This document shows positions 47,201 to 60,490 of a DNA stretch of 64,000 nucleotides, one piece after another. Every line of letters starts with the position of its first letter. Position 1 is the stretch's first letter. This DNA is from Hyposmocoma kahamanoa (lineage: Eukaryota > Arthropoda > Insecta > Lepidoptera > Cosmopterigidae), in NCBI RefSeq assembly GCF_003589595.1, contig NW_020653750.1:3834134-3898133 (forward strand). Direction: 5' to 3'. A program made the position numbers and the translations under genes. Below the pieces are notes generated by a model. The model did not search any database. It saw only the letters and a program-made list of their open reading frames with translations, and was not told where the DNA came from.

Positions 47201-48839
47201 ATCTTATCACCCTCTCTTGTTGGCAATGGCGCTAAATATCTGTCTAGTTAATTTGCCAAGTAAACATAGTATCGTTTACTTTTTAATTTCGTAGTAAAGT
47301 CACGTGCAGCACGTCCGGACCTTGCTGACAATTCATCATTCAACTTTTTCGTTCAGCAACTCGATGTTAAGCGCCTTCGTATAACACAACAACGACATTA
47401 TTAGACTTTAATATTTGAAAACCATTATTTCTCTTTGTTTCTTTTGTCTTTCAGAAATCGCACAGATTTCTTTAGCTTTTACAAAAACCTCATGATTCTG
47501 CCGGCATTTATTCAACTCGTGATATGTATTTTATTGATCAAAAGTCCTTCTTGTCGTAGGGCTTTAATGAATCGTCTGCCAATAATATCACAATTGGTGC
47601 ACTTTACGATAATTTTACGATTCTCACGGTGCGACTATAATAGTTTACGCCATCGTAACAAACCACGTCTATAGGGCTACCTCGGAAACTTACCAGAACA
47701 TGACATGATAAGCTTACAGCTCTTTTGTTTTGCTTGATCTTCAGACATGGTAACCTAAGGGTTCAAATGCAAATATTTAATTTTAGTGAGTTTTCTTCTT
47801 CTAGTTAGAATAAAAAGTATTGAGCCGAGGTTTTTGTTTTACAGCTTTACTTTTAATTGTCGTTTTCTTGTTCGCAACTTTCTTACAATCTGACAACCCT
47901 ATACATAAGCAAATTGTTGGAACCCGTCATTATAGTTTTCCTGACGCAATGCACCGCCGGCCGTGCTTCTGAAGTTTATTGCAACATTCACATTTGTTAC
48001 GATGTTCCTTGATAACGCACCCATTGTCCTATTCTGAAGCATGACTTTTATGTACAATGGCACTGTCTAGCTAGTGATTCTTGCACTTTGCTGGTTTATG
48101 CTTTTTATTTACTGTAAAGTCACTTTGGGAATATTGAAAGCAAATTTAATTTAAGCTTTATAGACTATTATGTTTTTGTAACCTTGCATTTGCTTAATTG
48201 AAGCTGACCATTTAATTGTATTTTATGTAACAGGTGGTGAGGTATACCTATGTCATACAATATTTAAATTCTGAAAACTTATCTTTGCAATTTCTTTGAT
48301 CACAACTGATGATTCACAGACAAATCTATTTCCCTGAAACATTTACACGCTCAAACATATTGTAATGTTATGTATAAAGGTGCCTTCAATACGCGCACAT
48401 ATCACTTATAGCAAGATAATGCTATCTTATCGATCGTTTACCCGCACCCTTTTGATTATCACTGTATTGGTTTGGACGTGAAGCGATAGTGTTTCAAAGA
48501 AACCTAACAGGACACCGCACTTTATTACTACCTTCTATAAAAATACTATACGGTACTACGTACGCATTCAAGTCGTAAAGGGATTTAGTAGAACTTAAAT
48601 TTGACATAGACATTTCGGTACAAGAAGTAATTATTTCAATTAATATTACACGACACTAACGGTAGCCGCTTTTTAAAATAGTTCAGTGGTCAAACTTAAA
48701 TTAATTTAAAAATAAAATTGATGTTTTTTTTTAAAAAAAAAAAACAAAGTAAATAGATTTGCTCTTGACACTACCCTAGTCTACTAGCCCTGAGGCAAAG
48801 ATAGGATCTACGATAGAACGAGCTCGCTCAGAAGATACC

Positions 48840-49330
48840 TATTCAGTCGCACCTTAAAGGTACTGGGGTTGTATGTCCTCGGAAATACACCTGTAATTTC
48901 ACCAGCACCCTGACCCTTCTAAACATTACTGCTTGGCGGCAGAAATAGGTAGTACTTCCCTGGACGAACTCTTTCACAAGGAGCTCTACTACTGCTAATA
49001 AAGAGTGACGAAAAGCGCTAAATCGACGTCTAGAGGGAATATCGAGCAAGTGAACGTGGTTCCCGCTGTACATCGGGATGTCTGAAATTGAAATGAGGCG
49101 GGCGGGAGAATACTCACCGAAATATATATATAAAAAAACCGACAGACAATCAACTTTGCGCCGGTGGGCTAAACTATGAACTTCAGATTCGAGCTTATCG
49201 TCGCCAATAAGTCTTCTGACACTGCGTTCAATCGAATCAAGAACCAAATCTCGTTAATATTTCGTTGAGCCATCTCAAAAGTGACTGCACCATCGACGCA
49301 AGATCGGGCTTGCGCTTTGTACAGAGTTAA
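48840..49330 (-). pseudogene. 3' fragment of a non-LTR retrotransposon (RT C-terminus plus 3'UTR), minus strand
   Basis: Read downwards from 49,330: YKAQARSC, frame changes, then LDSIERSVRRLIGDDKL, SLAHRRKVDCLSVFLYIYFG. This parallels the C-terminal region I recall in insect LINE reverse transcriptases (YKAQVRSC, LDSIERRAKRLIGD, LAHRRKVACLSVFYRIYFGE). The following HHRT-type part is degraded. From about 49,000 down to 48,880 it enters the 3'UTR also seen at 50.0 and 3.8 kb (ggaagtactacctatttc, ccgccaagcagtaatg). The open frame running through into the UTR is fortuitous. Confidence 0.72.
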
Positions 49331-50004
49331 AGGCTGTCTAAAATGAATGAAACAATTATTTCTCAGATATAATTTTCGTCCTTATCCCAGTTTATTCTTC
49401 TTTAATGGAAACATCTTTCACCACATAAAATATTTCCTAAGCAGGTAGTGATTTAAAAAAACATCTTTCTTCGTCTCATAATAATTGACGTAGCAATCAA
49501 ATCGCTACGTCATCGCGATAAATATTCGAAGCACTCGTAACCAGCCTTCGTCGAAAGCTGCTCCGATATAACCCAGCCGAGTTTGGAGGCAGCACGTGCA
49601 CAGAATTAAGTAAGGGAATAAACTGAGATTACTGTATACCTTTTAAAATTTATACGCAAATTTTTCAATGTAATTTCCAAAACACCAAGAGCTTATTTAA
49701 TATTGTCTATTTCTGTATTTTAGCTTTCAGTACAATTAACAATGATTTTATAACGTGTTCCTCAATAGTTTTTGTAATTTAAAACAAACCAAAAAAAACG
49801 ACAAAAAGATCACCTACACAGCATAACATTTCTATAAATGAGAATAATCGCTATCGGGGGTCAATCTAACGACGACATTACTATTTTCAAGCAAAATTTT
49901 ATCACGGTGCGAGTCAGACACGTGCCCTTTTGATTTTCACAGTTTACGAGAAAGTTAAACCGTGGTGCTGCTAGGTGTTCATAAAAGCTTTAGCTTTTAT
50001 TAGC

Positions 50005-50264
50005 AGTAGAGCTGAGTCCAGGGAAGTACTGCCACCTTACCTATTTCGACCGCCAAGCTGTAATATGAGCATTACTGCGTTCCGGTTTCGAAAGGTAGGG
50101 GTGCTGGTAAAATTACACATAGGACTTCAACTTACGTCTATTTGTGATTTAAAGCTCCGAGTGGCACTGCGACTGTTATGGGCAGGCGTGTCGTTTACCA
50201 CCAGGCGCACGACTTGTTCGTGCCTTCACTTAGTATTATAAAAAACAAAGTTTAAAAAAAAAAG
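50005..50264 (+). repeat. LINE 3'UTR with poly-A tail, plus strand
   Basis: It begins gagtccagggaagtactgcc and passes through ccgccaagctgtaatatgag, gtgctggtaaaattacac, gagtggcactgcgactgtta and caccaggcgcacgacttgtt. It ends in an A-rich tail at 50,240-50,264. It is the cleanest copy of this terminus and shows the polarity of the other copies at 3.4-3.9, 28.1 and 48.9 kb. Confidence 0.75.
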
Positions 50265-51345
50265 TCCTTCTATGTTGTCCGCATGTTGTAAATATTAAAA
50301 CTTGCAATACCAAGCATGAATACGATAAAATTACAAAAAACAGATTTCTGGGCTAGAAATATGTTTATTTCTCTTTAATTTTGAAGAAAAAATTTTGATG
50401 ACGACGACGACATTGCCCTTAACAACTTTGTCGTTAAGGAAAAAGCTTATTTATCTGTATATAAACTGTATATAATAGCTACTTATAGAAGTAAGATTCT
50501 TATTGATTTCTGAGACACGTGCACACAGACAAAAGAGGAGATCAATCAATTTTGGTTTTCCAACATTGGAAGCCGGTGAACACTTACTTAATTTTTCAAA
50601 TGAATGTGCGTCCCCAATCCGCACTGTAACAGTGTGGTGTATTCAGGTTAACTATTCCTCAGATGAGGGAAGACTTAATGTATAATTTACGTAACATATT
50701 GATTATAAGCATTATACCTTTAGATAACTTTCTGTGACAAATAAAAGTAGATTCTCTAGTAAAATAGTATTATTCTTCTTCTGGGTTTTTTTAAACAACA
50801 GTGCCAATCAACTCGTTCCACCACTACGATGCCGATATGGAACGCTCGCGCTCCATTTGTTCTCATTGCATAATGCTGTTGCATTGCTTATGAGAATTGA
50901 TTTTCACTTTAAAACGTTGACAGAGAAAAATACCGGCAGACTCGCGACGCCGCCCCTGAGAATATGCGTTTCAACTGTTATGCAACGTGTGCTTTAAGAT
51001 ATGAGGGACCACTATTTTCTGTTGCTTTGTGACGTTGTTACTTTACAAATGTCTTCATGGTGTCGCGACTGTACTATATATTCTTTACATATCGTGTACG
51101 AGCTTCCACAATGTCACAAGTCAAAAACCATATTTTTAGCAGCAAAACTGAAGTTAGCTGATGGCACTTTTCACGACTGATTGGATTGATTGGTATGGTA
51201 TTTATTCGAAAATATAACCGACATATTGTTGCTTAACACGCTTGCCATGTTTAAATTGCGCCAATGTTGAATATTCTACACTCCATGTGCAATTAATTAC
51301 CTGCACTTTTGTGGACAAATACTTTATTTTATATTTAAATGGATA

Positions 51346-51463
51346 TACACAAACAAGAGTTCGTCAAGCTTGACACTTTGTACTTTGGACCGTTCCTATC
51401 GTAAGCGGCATAGAGTTGAATTTAAATCTTAAGTATCAAGCTTGACGTGTTCTTGACCGTGTA
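51346..51463. mobile_element. 115-bp palindromic MITE, copy 2
   Basis: The ends tacacaaacaagagttcgtc and, from the other side, tacacggtcaagaacacgtc both lead into aagcttga-actt. The centre actttggaccgttcctatcg and taagcggcatagagttgaa matches copy 1 at 36,352 with only scattered substitutions. Confidence 0.83.
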
Positions 51464-52899
51464 CAATTATTTTATGTGACAATAAAGATACGATTTTTTT
51501 CTACAAAGACATACTAAAGAGGAAAAATATGGATAAAAAAAAACCGAAACTGTAGACTTCGTTATACTCCTATTTATTCTCTTTTAAAAAAAACTTTGTA
51601 CTTTATACATCATCGTATTACATTGCTAAAGCCGCCCCTACAATTATTAACTGTATACACCGACAATAAAGTGCACCGTTAGGCGACGACTCATTAAATT
51701 ATTAACATATCAACGATTTTGACAATGTGCTACTCTTTTAACAACGTCTATTTGACACTGACACTGTATGTTATTATGATGTAGATCCTTGTATTATGTC
51801 CTCTGAAATTGATGCAAATTTTAATGAATAGCGTAGTTGATATGTTGCGACGATTTCTTGGTACACACAATTAAGGCTGTATGCATGACGTACAGCGAAT
51901 TAGTGCAATTAATGGTAACTGACGCTTTGAACACTGTCGCCAAACTGTCATTTGGTAAAAATAAAAAAAAAAGGTATACGTTGGAAGGATATGCATACGT
52001 ATAAAACAATATGTTACATATAAATTAAAAAACAATAACAATAAAAAACTAACGTAACGTAATAATAACGTAAAAAAACTCAAACTAATCCGGTTGTTTC
52101 TGTTTGAGGTTTCTTAGACGTTCAGATTGTTGTAAGGGGTTGACATTATGTTTAGCCCACAGATCCCCATTCATGGTGACAGAGCTGCTACCACTACGTC
52201 CCTGTATAACTTGTCTGTTAGGGGATTTTACAGCTTTGGGAAGCTTCATTCGGGTTTTAACTCATATGGATTTAACTGTTAAAAGTTCTCATCCAGTCTT
52301 CGAACCGGAAAAGGCATAGTTAAAATGTGTTCATGTGCTAGAAGTTGAAATGATTTTCTTAACTTTTAATACAAACATCTCAATTGTATCGTGACGCTTA
52401 AAAGTTCAATATAAAATGGGATCTCGGTTGTAGTAAGTTCAAAGCAACGGTACTCCGCCTCCTCAGTTCGTAATGTTTCATCAGCTTACACTGTACTAAG
52501 GCCCCTTATAAGGCCGGTGTCACGTTATTTGGCTGGCAGTTTGCTGGATAAAACAAAATAATTTAGTTTTTAACTTTACAGGTTAAAAAAGGGAATTATT
52601 TTAAATCGAATTCTTATATCATTCTCAGAATATATGCTGATTTAAAACTTAGGAAAGTCAAGAGCAATATTAAATTTATAGTGTTAATTATATGACCTAT
52701 TTTCGCATAAAACAATATCTACTAACTCCCTGAATACGTAATTATATAAGCAGGCAAAAGTGTCTTCGTCCTGTAGGATACATAAATTAATAAGATCGGA
52801 CCATGTAGCGTCACGACTAATGAAGTTGTTATTGCCGTCGTAGTAGAGTTTAAGTTCGTACGAATACTTTTACAAAATTAGCGATGATGTAACCCCGGT

Positions 52900-52921
52900 A
52901 GTAAAGTAGATCTACTTTACT
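52900..52921. repeat. 22-bp perfect palindrome
   Basis: agtaaagtaga is followed immediately by its exact reverse complement, with no loop. Confidence 0.8.
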
Positions 52922-54242
52922 CTTACTATACTTAATCAGTACCATAATGTAATATATTGAATCATAATAATAAATTTTTAAAGATCTTTTTACACAAAAT
53001 CTAAAATCCTACTATGTCATTTTGGTAACATGCGTTTAAAAAAAATACACTCGTTATTTTACGACCTCTAAGTTACAGACCCATGACACGGTCGGTCAAA
53101 ACATCATAATTTTGATCAAAATGTCAATTTCGATTAAACCTTTTTTTTAAATAACTGGACATACAGATAACTCAGAATCTCTCGAAACAAAAATATAGTA
53201 AAAACTAGAAGTTACCAAAAGCTCCGCAAACCCACAGTGCCTATGACAGCTGGTTGGACACGTTTCGAATGTCAATGTTGAGTGACTCACGCGCATGCCG
53301 ACGCAATCACCTGCATACCTCCGCTACTTGTAGCTGCCTTATCGGTGCGTTAATTTCCATCTACGCAGCATACATTGACAACTTTCAATCACAACGTTAC
53401 TAATATTATCCCTAAAAACAGAAGTGAATATCAAACCTTTTAAAAGAACTGTGGGCGCTGAAATTGACATAAGACATCAAGTTGAATGATTCATACGTTT
53501 TGTAACCCATTGGGATTCACTAACAACTCAACGTAAAGGAAACTAGTTAGATGTACTTCTTCATACAAATTAATATAAAACGAAATATTCACTTGTACCA
53601 AATTATGAGAAGTTAATTCTAAGGCATTGTTCGACGTCCTGAATTTTCTTAGTAACTTTTAGTTTCACCTAATCATATCTACTTATCTATCGTCGATAAA
53701 GTAGTGATGAATATACAAATCTACCTTTTACATAAAGTTATCTTCAATATCTACGTTTATAAAGCAAAATTCGAATGTATTCGCGGATGTTGTCCTATTC
53801 TCAAGATAAGAACAATGTCATCATTCTCTATGTTTAGTCGCATGCTTCATGAACCCAATCCGATTTATTGTAACGACAAGCATGTATTACTTTATTTTGC
53901 TCAATTACTATAAATAAGTTCAAACTTTGCTAGTCTTTAATATAAAAAAGAAACGTATTGATTGAAAATTCGACATAAATATTCGTAAAATTGTTCCCAC
54001 TTCCGTTTGTGCCGACTGGTTAATTGTCGCGTGGGTTGGATTCACTCGACCGTTCAACCAGAAAAAAAAAACAGAAAATTTATGGCATAGTAATTATGTT
54101 CTAAAAGTTCTAGACGTAGAACTCCCTCAAAAGCGGGGTTACTAGACGTATGACAATTTTAATTCGAATTCGAAGGAAAATTGTATTCTCGTATGCAAAA
54201 CTGCGAGAGTTATACATTTCAAAGTTTTTTTTTTCTTATAGA

Positions 54243-54445
54243 TATAATACAAAGATCCAACACTTAAAATCAAAAAAACATTCGATCCGGCTGGATTCGA
54301 ACCAGCGTCTTCCAGTAAACCGTGCATTACGCTATGCCATCTAAGTCATGAACGAACCAGCGAACATTAGGCATTTTTCTGTTTTTTGTTTTTAACTACT
54401 TTTATAACGTAGCGCCATTTGTGACAAACCTACACGGTAAAAACA
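54243..54445 (-). repeat. tRNA-like dispersed repeat (family E), copy 2
   Basis: B box ggttcgaatcc (54293-54303) and A-box-like tgacttagatgg (54337-54348) on the minus strand. The flanks match copy 1 on both sides (aatacaaagatcc...aacact and gtagcgccatttgtga). Confidence 0.62.
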
Positions 54446-56759
54446 CATTACTTAGAAAAAGACAAAATTCTTTTTATGAAGACAAATTTATTAAATCCAA
54501 CAAAACGATCCTCTCCCTATAGACGCTAGAGAATAATTACTTGATAATAGCAAAAAAAGTCTCAAAATGAAAAACTGAGATGTACTTAATTATTTGACTG
54601 AAGATGTTTTCTAATATCAAAAAGTGTAAATTTACAGAGTTATGGACCCAACAGTATGTCTCACTGACGTGAAAGCACACAGTTCAGTGCCGTATAAATA
54701 ACAATTCAAAATATATGAGATGACTTATACTATTCAAGTTAACAAAACGATAGCGCGTATCAGAGTACAACTAATGCCATCTAGCAGTGGCGTGATGGAA
54801 CTAATTGCATGTTAAAGTTGCGCTTGTTACAAGTGTAGTTTGATTTCATGCTGAAACCAAATTTTTTAAATTATGACTACAAATAACACCCTAACAAACT
54901 AAAGATACTACGTATTGTTTCTTTGGATAAACGACTGTTTATGATTTTTATGATTACAAGCACAAGTAAAAGTAATCGTTACCGCGTGCGCCTTCGGAGA
55001 CATGTCACGACAACATTGACTATGAAACCGCAACGAAATGTTGCTTTAAAAATATACTCTAGAATTTAGAATATTTATAATAATAATAAATATTTTGAGA
55101 AATTGCTCTTTCTTATTAGTAGTCCGAGCAAAAGCAAAACGCGGAACTAGTTTTTCGCTTTTATTACATGGACATAAAACTTTTTTCTGGCCGGCTTAAT
55201 GCAATTTCGAATCGATAAACGTGGTGACTCCTTAATTCGACATCATTTTAATTTTGGCAAGAGTGTATCGAATACTTCTCTACTACTCTCTCTACATACC
55301 ACACACGTCAGTAGACTTGAAAATTCCTTTTACAAGTGATATTTCTTAGGTTTTCGAGTGTGCACTGTGGGATTAAATATAATATGCAATATAATTTCGT
55401 CAATAAATTCTGTGATTATTTATAAACATGATTAGCTTATTTTCCAGCCTTTGCGATATCTGAATCCGAGTGTGACGCATTGATAGTAACTTCTTACATG
55501 TAAATGTCTGATAATTTTTTGATTATTTCTTTTTTTTTTTTTTAATGGAAATACGAATCATCATTACGGAATCATTTTTATGTATCCACGATAACGATTT
55601 TCACGCTGATATAATATCATAACGTCAATAATAATAAATCGTAATGTCTCACTTAAGGGTTCATACAACCTCAAATGGCTTTGGTTGCTTACACATAACA
55701 GTGAAAGTGTTGCAGCAATCACTGTGGAAATAATATATAATTACAATGAGGATATACACTGATTACTATACGGTGTGAAAACACGATTCTTAAAAAAATT
55801 TACGATGGAAAAAAACACAAACTTACCTCGAAATTTTACAAGAAAACCGCTGTATTCAAGAGGCACTTTATATAATACCAATGTATTTTTTTTATATCAA
55901 CTGAGCTAAATAGAACACGTATAGTATACGATATACATTTATCAAATGGCTTTAATTTCGTTTGTAAAAAATAAATTCTGCATTAAACCCAGTGGCCCTG
56001 CCGCTCGAAAGCAAAATGAACCGTATTAGTACGGGAAAAATTTCAATTCGAGCTGAGGTAGTATCAACTCTTAAGCAGAACGTCTGATAACCCAATCTAT
56101 ATATATATATACCAATGGATAAGTATTTAATAATATATATCGTTTAAAGGGGAAGACAAATTCTCAAGAATTGATCTATAAGAATAATAAAATAGAGTCA
56201 TAGCTCCTGCCAGCGCGCTTGTGAATGAATGACTGAGTGCAACAAATCGGAAAAGCCCAAAGCCTCCTTAAACGGCTAGAGTTCTCACGTTATTAGCTGA
56301 TAGCTAAAGGTAGTTGTGAAGATCGATTGGTATAAAGCAGTTATTGCATTCTGATAGTATTTTATATACTTGCACTTTTGATACTCTCTGAAGCGCAGAA
56401 TTGACAACATTTCCATGAAAGTGAATACTTGTGTTGGGAATGCGTTACAGCGTTTGTTGAACTTGTTCATAAAGTTACATTTCATTCTTGTTAAAGCCTT
56501 TATAGTGCTGTTGGTAGTATTAAATATACTTTGCGCTAATCTCCTATTGCGGACTGGCAGCCCAGCTGTGATAGATTGTAACCCAATCCCTGTATAAATT
56601 GTACTCTGTAATATAAACCCAGTAAATATAATCATATATAATCTAATCTCTAATCATATATAATACCAAACACTATTATAATTTCGAACCAGGCAACCTC
56701 AAACGGCGATATATGAACAGGTAAAGTCGCACTAAATTCCGCAAGTACAATAGTATTAT

Positions 56760-56885
56760 CTTGATCACGTACGATGGTTCACACACGGCGGCGCAACAAT
56801 AGGCGACGCGACGTTAGGGCGGTTGGAGCGGCGTCCGTCCACCGCTCGGCCGGAAGCCGCACCATCGCGCGTCGACCAGCTTCGT
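56760..56885. promoter_or_regulatory. Short CpG-rich patch
   Basis: About 125 bp with very high CpG density (for example ggcgacgcgacgttagggcg and cgctcggccggaagccgc) in AT-rich surroundings. No coding frame is recognised. It could be a promoter of a nested transcript or a GC-rich repeat. Confidence 0.3.
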
Positions 56886-57349
56886 TTACCCAAGCTAAGT
56901 CACCGTAACTGCAATCGTTGGTAGACTAATGTGACCTGGAATCGAATACATTTTAATACTGCAATTTTGAAAGTTTTATTGAATCATCCATTTGTGTTAA
57001 GACTAGAAAATTTTGCCTGCCGAATCACTAGTTCTCTAATACTGTTGAACCTCTTCCTCTTCTTATCGTATCGATGATCTTTATTGTATTTATAACGCTT
57101 GCAATAGTGGTGAAATGATTTTTTTTTAAATTCATTTGTCCTTTCAATGACATTTTTACAAATAAGATTAGGTTCTCCCAAACTTCATAAAAGTTTATCA
57201 GGAATATTTGCCAATCGGCGTAAGGTACTCGCCGACTGTTGTCCAGTGTGTGCCAAACATACAGGAAAGGTATGGTACATCGTGCTGGGAAGTTCTTTTC
57301 GTGCACACCAACTTTCTCGCGTTGAACCTTAACTCAGTATATAGTACTA

Positions 57350-57572
57350 AAAAACCGACCTCAAAAGTCATTCGTCCCCTAGATGGCCTCTCTTTAAGGT
57401 GGAATATTTTGTTCAAATTTAAATGGACCACTTCTGAGTTACCCTCTTTCCAGCAAAAAAAGAATCATCAAAATCGGTTCACAAATGCACGAATGAGTTA
57501 TCGCATAACATACTTAAAAAATATACTTCGAATTGAGAACCTCCTACTTTTTTTAAAGCGGTTAAAAAAGAA
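57350..57572. repeat. Dispersed repeat G, copy 3 (reverse orientation)
   Basis: Read on the minus strand it shows accgctttaaaaaaagtagg, ggttctcaattcgaagtata, and gtgaaccgattttgatgatt, the same order as at 42,676. A 128-codon frame crossing it (57208-57594) is not a gene. Confidence 0.7.
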
Positions 57573-57939
57573 CATTAAATCTGCACACTCTTGAATTTCC
57601 TTGAAGCCATAGCACCTCTTTGCAGCCCTTTTGTTCCTTGCAACAAATAATGTACCTTGTTAATAATGGATTTTAAGCGAAGGCGTCGTCGGCGACTTTG
57701 TTGTCAGGCTTCCCGCTAATGGACTGTCACCCACAAGCCAAATTACTTTTCTGTGATATAAACTCGGTAATCTTTGTCTGCAGCTAGTGTTTATGTACTT
57801 CTAAATACCCTGGTACGAAGTGGCATTTCCCACAAAGATTGATAGTAAAGATTTCTGCAAGCGTAAATGTCGAAGACGTCGTCGACCTCTAGAAGCAAAT
57901 GTTATATCTACAAAACGCATCTGAACCACTTTTAACATC

Positions 57940-57983
57940 ATCAGATTTTTTTATTATGAATTATCATAATAAAATAATCTGAT
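57940..57983. repeat. Hairpin: 20-bp inverted repeat, one mismatch
   Basis: Arms 57940-57959 and 57964-57983 with a 4-nt loop, about 155 bp left of the hAT element at 58,139. Confidence 0.8.
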
Positions 57984-58138
57984 TATTATTATTAAATAAT
58001 ATTTTATTTCAAACTTATTAGATCCTATTTTTTAGTAATTATTGTCTAATTAACTATGTTACTACTAATGACATATATAATTAATTAATGAATTTGAAAT
58101 CATGTAAATTGACTGTGAAACGCATGTGACATGCACTC

Positions 58139-59560
58139 TAGTGTTGGGTAGGACATAAAATTAAAATGAGTTTGAGGGAGGACCTCATTTGAAAAAATGA
58201 GGTGGTACAATGTCCTACTTCAAATGAGGTGACTACGGCAACTATTCAACTGACAGGGAATATTAAGCACATTTTCATAATTTGATGGTATCAATCAATT
58301 GGATTAGTTAAGTGTTATGATATAGTATAAATAAATGCTAATTTTATTTAGTACTATGGTAGTGTATAATCATATGATGTAAAATCAGCTAAAAAGCGCA
58401 GGACTAATGCCGGACTAATACTATATATTTTATGTACTATTAATAAATTACTACAAAAAACCGATTCCAAATGTTTGTAGCATTAAATAATAATTCCACA
58501 GGTAAATAAATAGATATCTAAGTAATATTGGTAAGGTTTCTTTCCTAATAGGTACTTACGTAGAAATAAAATGTAAAATGCAATATTCATCATAGTGTAA
58601 ATTGTATATGTGTAAGTAGTTGTGTTCCAGTCTTTGAATCTAGTATATTCATACACTCATATTTTAATAGACTGAGTCATTGTGGACCAATTTCGCAGTG
58701 TTTTGGCAATTAACTGATACAACTTACTTACTCTACATAAACGTTTACTAACAATAACAACAAATAGTAATTATGTAAATTCTCACGTTTCGCTACGTAT
58801 CTGGTACTCATAAAATAAGATTGCACATGCAGCTGTGCACCACAATAATTTTGTACACATACACAAAACATTACTCAGGTATTTAAACGTAATCAATACT
58901 TATCATTAAATAACACCTTTTCAAACTTTTTAAAGTAAGTAATCAAACCAAAGAGATTTTTAAATCAATCGGTCCCAAAACATAATTTTCGAAATAAATA
59001 AACTATTGCCTGGACACGTAGGAGGATGCAAAAAAGTTTTCTTTTCTAAAATGTTATAGCTCCATCGATAGTTACCATCGATGTTTCCGCCAATGTCAAG
59101 ATACAGGAACATACTCGTTTTTTACTCAAAATTTTACCGGCGAATTTCGATAGAATTCACTGAGAGGAGAATCTACAACAAAAGTCTTACGCAAAAAAAG
59201 CAGTGAAAGACTCGTGAACCCGTCGTTAAGTTAAGCCTGAACAAGCCAGTGACATTGACACTTTGTAGTTTGTGTTGTGGTACACTTCGTTTTGTGCTCG
59301 TGACCTCGTGTGATCTCAAATCACATTGACGTGCTATGTCTTACTCACTCCCTCAAGTTTCTCGTTGTCATATACCTCGCCTGAACAACTCAACCCTCGC
59401 GCTCTTTCATTTAATCGAATTCGAAACAGTGTGACATGAGTGATGCTGTGACATTAGGCTATGACATGAGGTGAAGTGTGAGGTGGGACATTTTTATGAC
59501 ATAAGATATTGTGACAAACTAACCAAGCGAGTTGCCTCGTGTATGAGTAACTCAACACTA
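58139..59560. mobile_element. Non-autonomous hAT element (1,422 bp) with exact 8-bp target duplication
   Basis: The octamer atgcactc at 58131-58138 is repeated exactly at 59561-59568. The left end reads tagtgttgggtagg, and the right end read inward from 59560 is tagtgttgagttactc. An 8-bp duplication and TAGTGTTG-type short inverted ends define the hAT superfamily. Subterminal zones contain repeated tcaaatgaggt-like motifs on the left and gacatgaggtg-like motifs on the right. No transposase fragment is seen in any frame, so it must have been moved by an enzyme encoded elsewhere. Confidence 0.9.
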
Positions 59561-60304
59561 ATGCACTCCAGTGCCTTACTATCGAGCAACCCACACGCTC
59601 CAGAATGGTGTATCCCACGCTGCATACGTAATAAATACTCGATTTATTAAATTTAGTCTACAAGATTGGTTGTCGACCTGTAAATAAGGAATACATCGAT
59701 TTGGCTCACAATTGATCCTCGGTACACTTTTATACAGTGCTAATTGTCTTCATAAAATGACGTCACTTGGCACGATCGATCTGTTTATATAACCTACTAA
59801 TTTCAGTACATATTACACATCGTTGACATAATTCTACGAGTGCAATAGTCTATTGATTTTATTATTTCTGTCTGAGCGGAATTAACAAAAAAGAAGTTTT
59901 TTTTTGTAGTCAGTATATTAGATGATTTTGGACGATGTTCTTTTTGTTAATATTAACCTCAGCAAAGAAGGGAGAACGGTATTTTGAATTACATAGTTAC
60001 AATAGGCAGTGTACCTTTTGTCCTCAGCAATAATGGAGTTGTATATATGTATTTATGTATAGACGTCATATTATATATATTTGAATAGGAACGTGCACGT
60101 CTTAATTCGTGTTATATCTCACATTGTTCAAATTCCATAATGGCGATATAAATTACATTACATATTATGAACGGACTACAGTTTAAATCAACTTCATTAT
60201 CGTTTGTTATCAGTTATTTTAATTATTGTTGTTTTAATTATAATTAGTAACTATATGGAGACTAGAATAATCAATACAAATACTTATATCTTACGACGAA
60301 CTCA

Positions 60305-60490
60305 GTGGCTCCGCATTTAACAATTAGCATAAGGAGGACCTGGGTTTTATGTCCGTAAGGAGCAATTTAGGAAACAAAAATTTCTAAAGTGTGCTTTGAC
60401 TACACTGTCCACGGGCTGATCTGGGGTCAAGACCTGAACTTATGAGGCACCTATGCTTGCACAGTTTCTAGTGCCCTTCTCGTAAACCCA
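60305..60490 (+). repeat. Decayed SINE family C, copy 3
   Basis: ggagcaatttaggaaacaaa and aatttctaaagtgtg follow a degenerate head (agtggctccgcatttaac, cctgggttttatgtcc in place of the B box). The match to 26,583-26,700 is clear for about 60 bp, then weak. Confidence 0.5.

Noticed and set aside
48843..49247. A 134-codon minus-strand gene
   Set aside because: The first half is a LINE reverse transcriptase C-terminus and the second half is LINE 3'UTR read through by chance.
56285..56635. 116-codon minus-strand frame overlapping a 60-codon plus-strand frame
   Set aside because: No recognisable domain, no splice or polyadenylation context, and both strands are open in ordinary AT-rich sequence.
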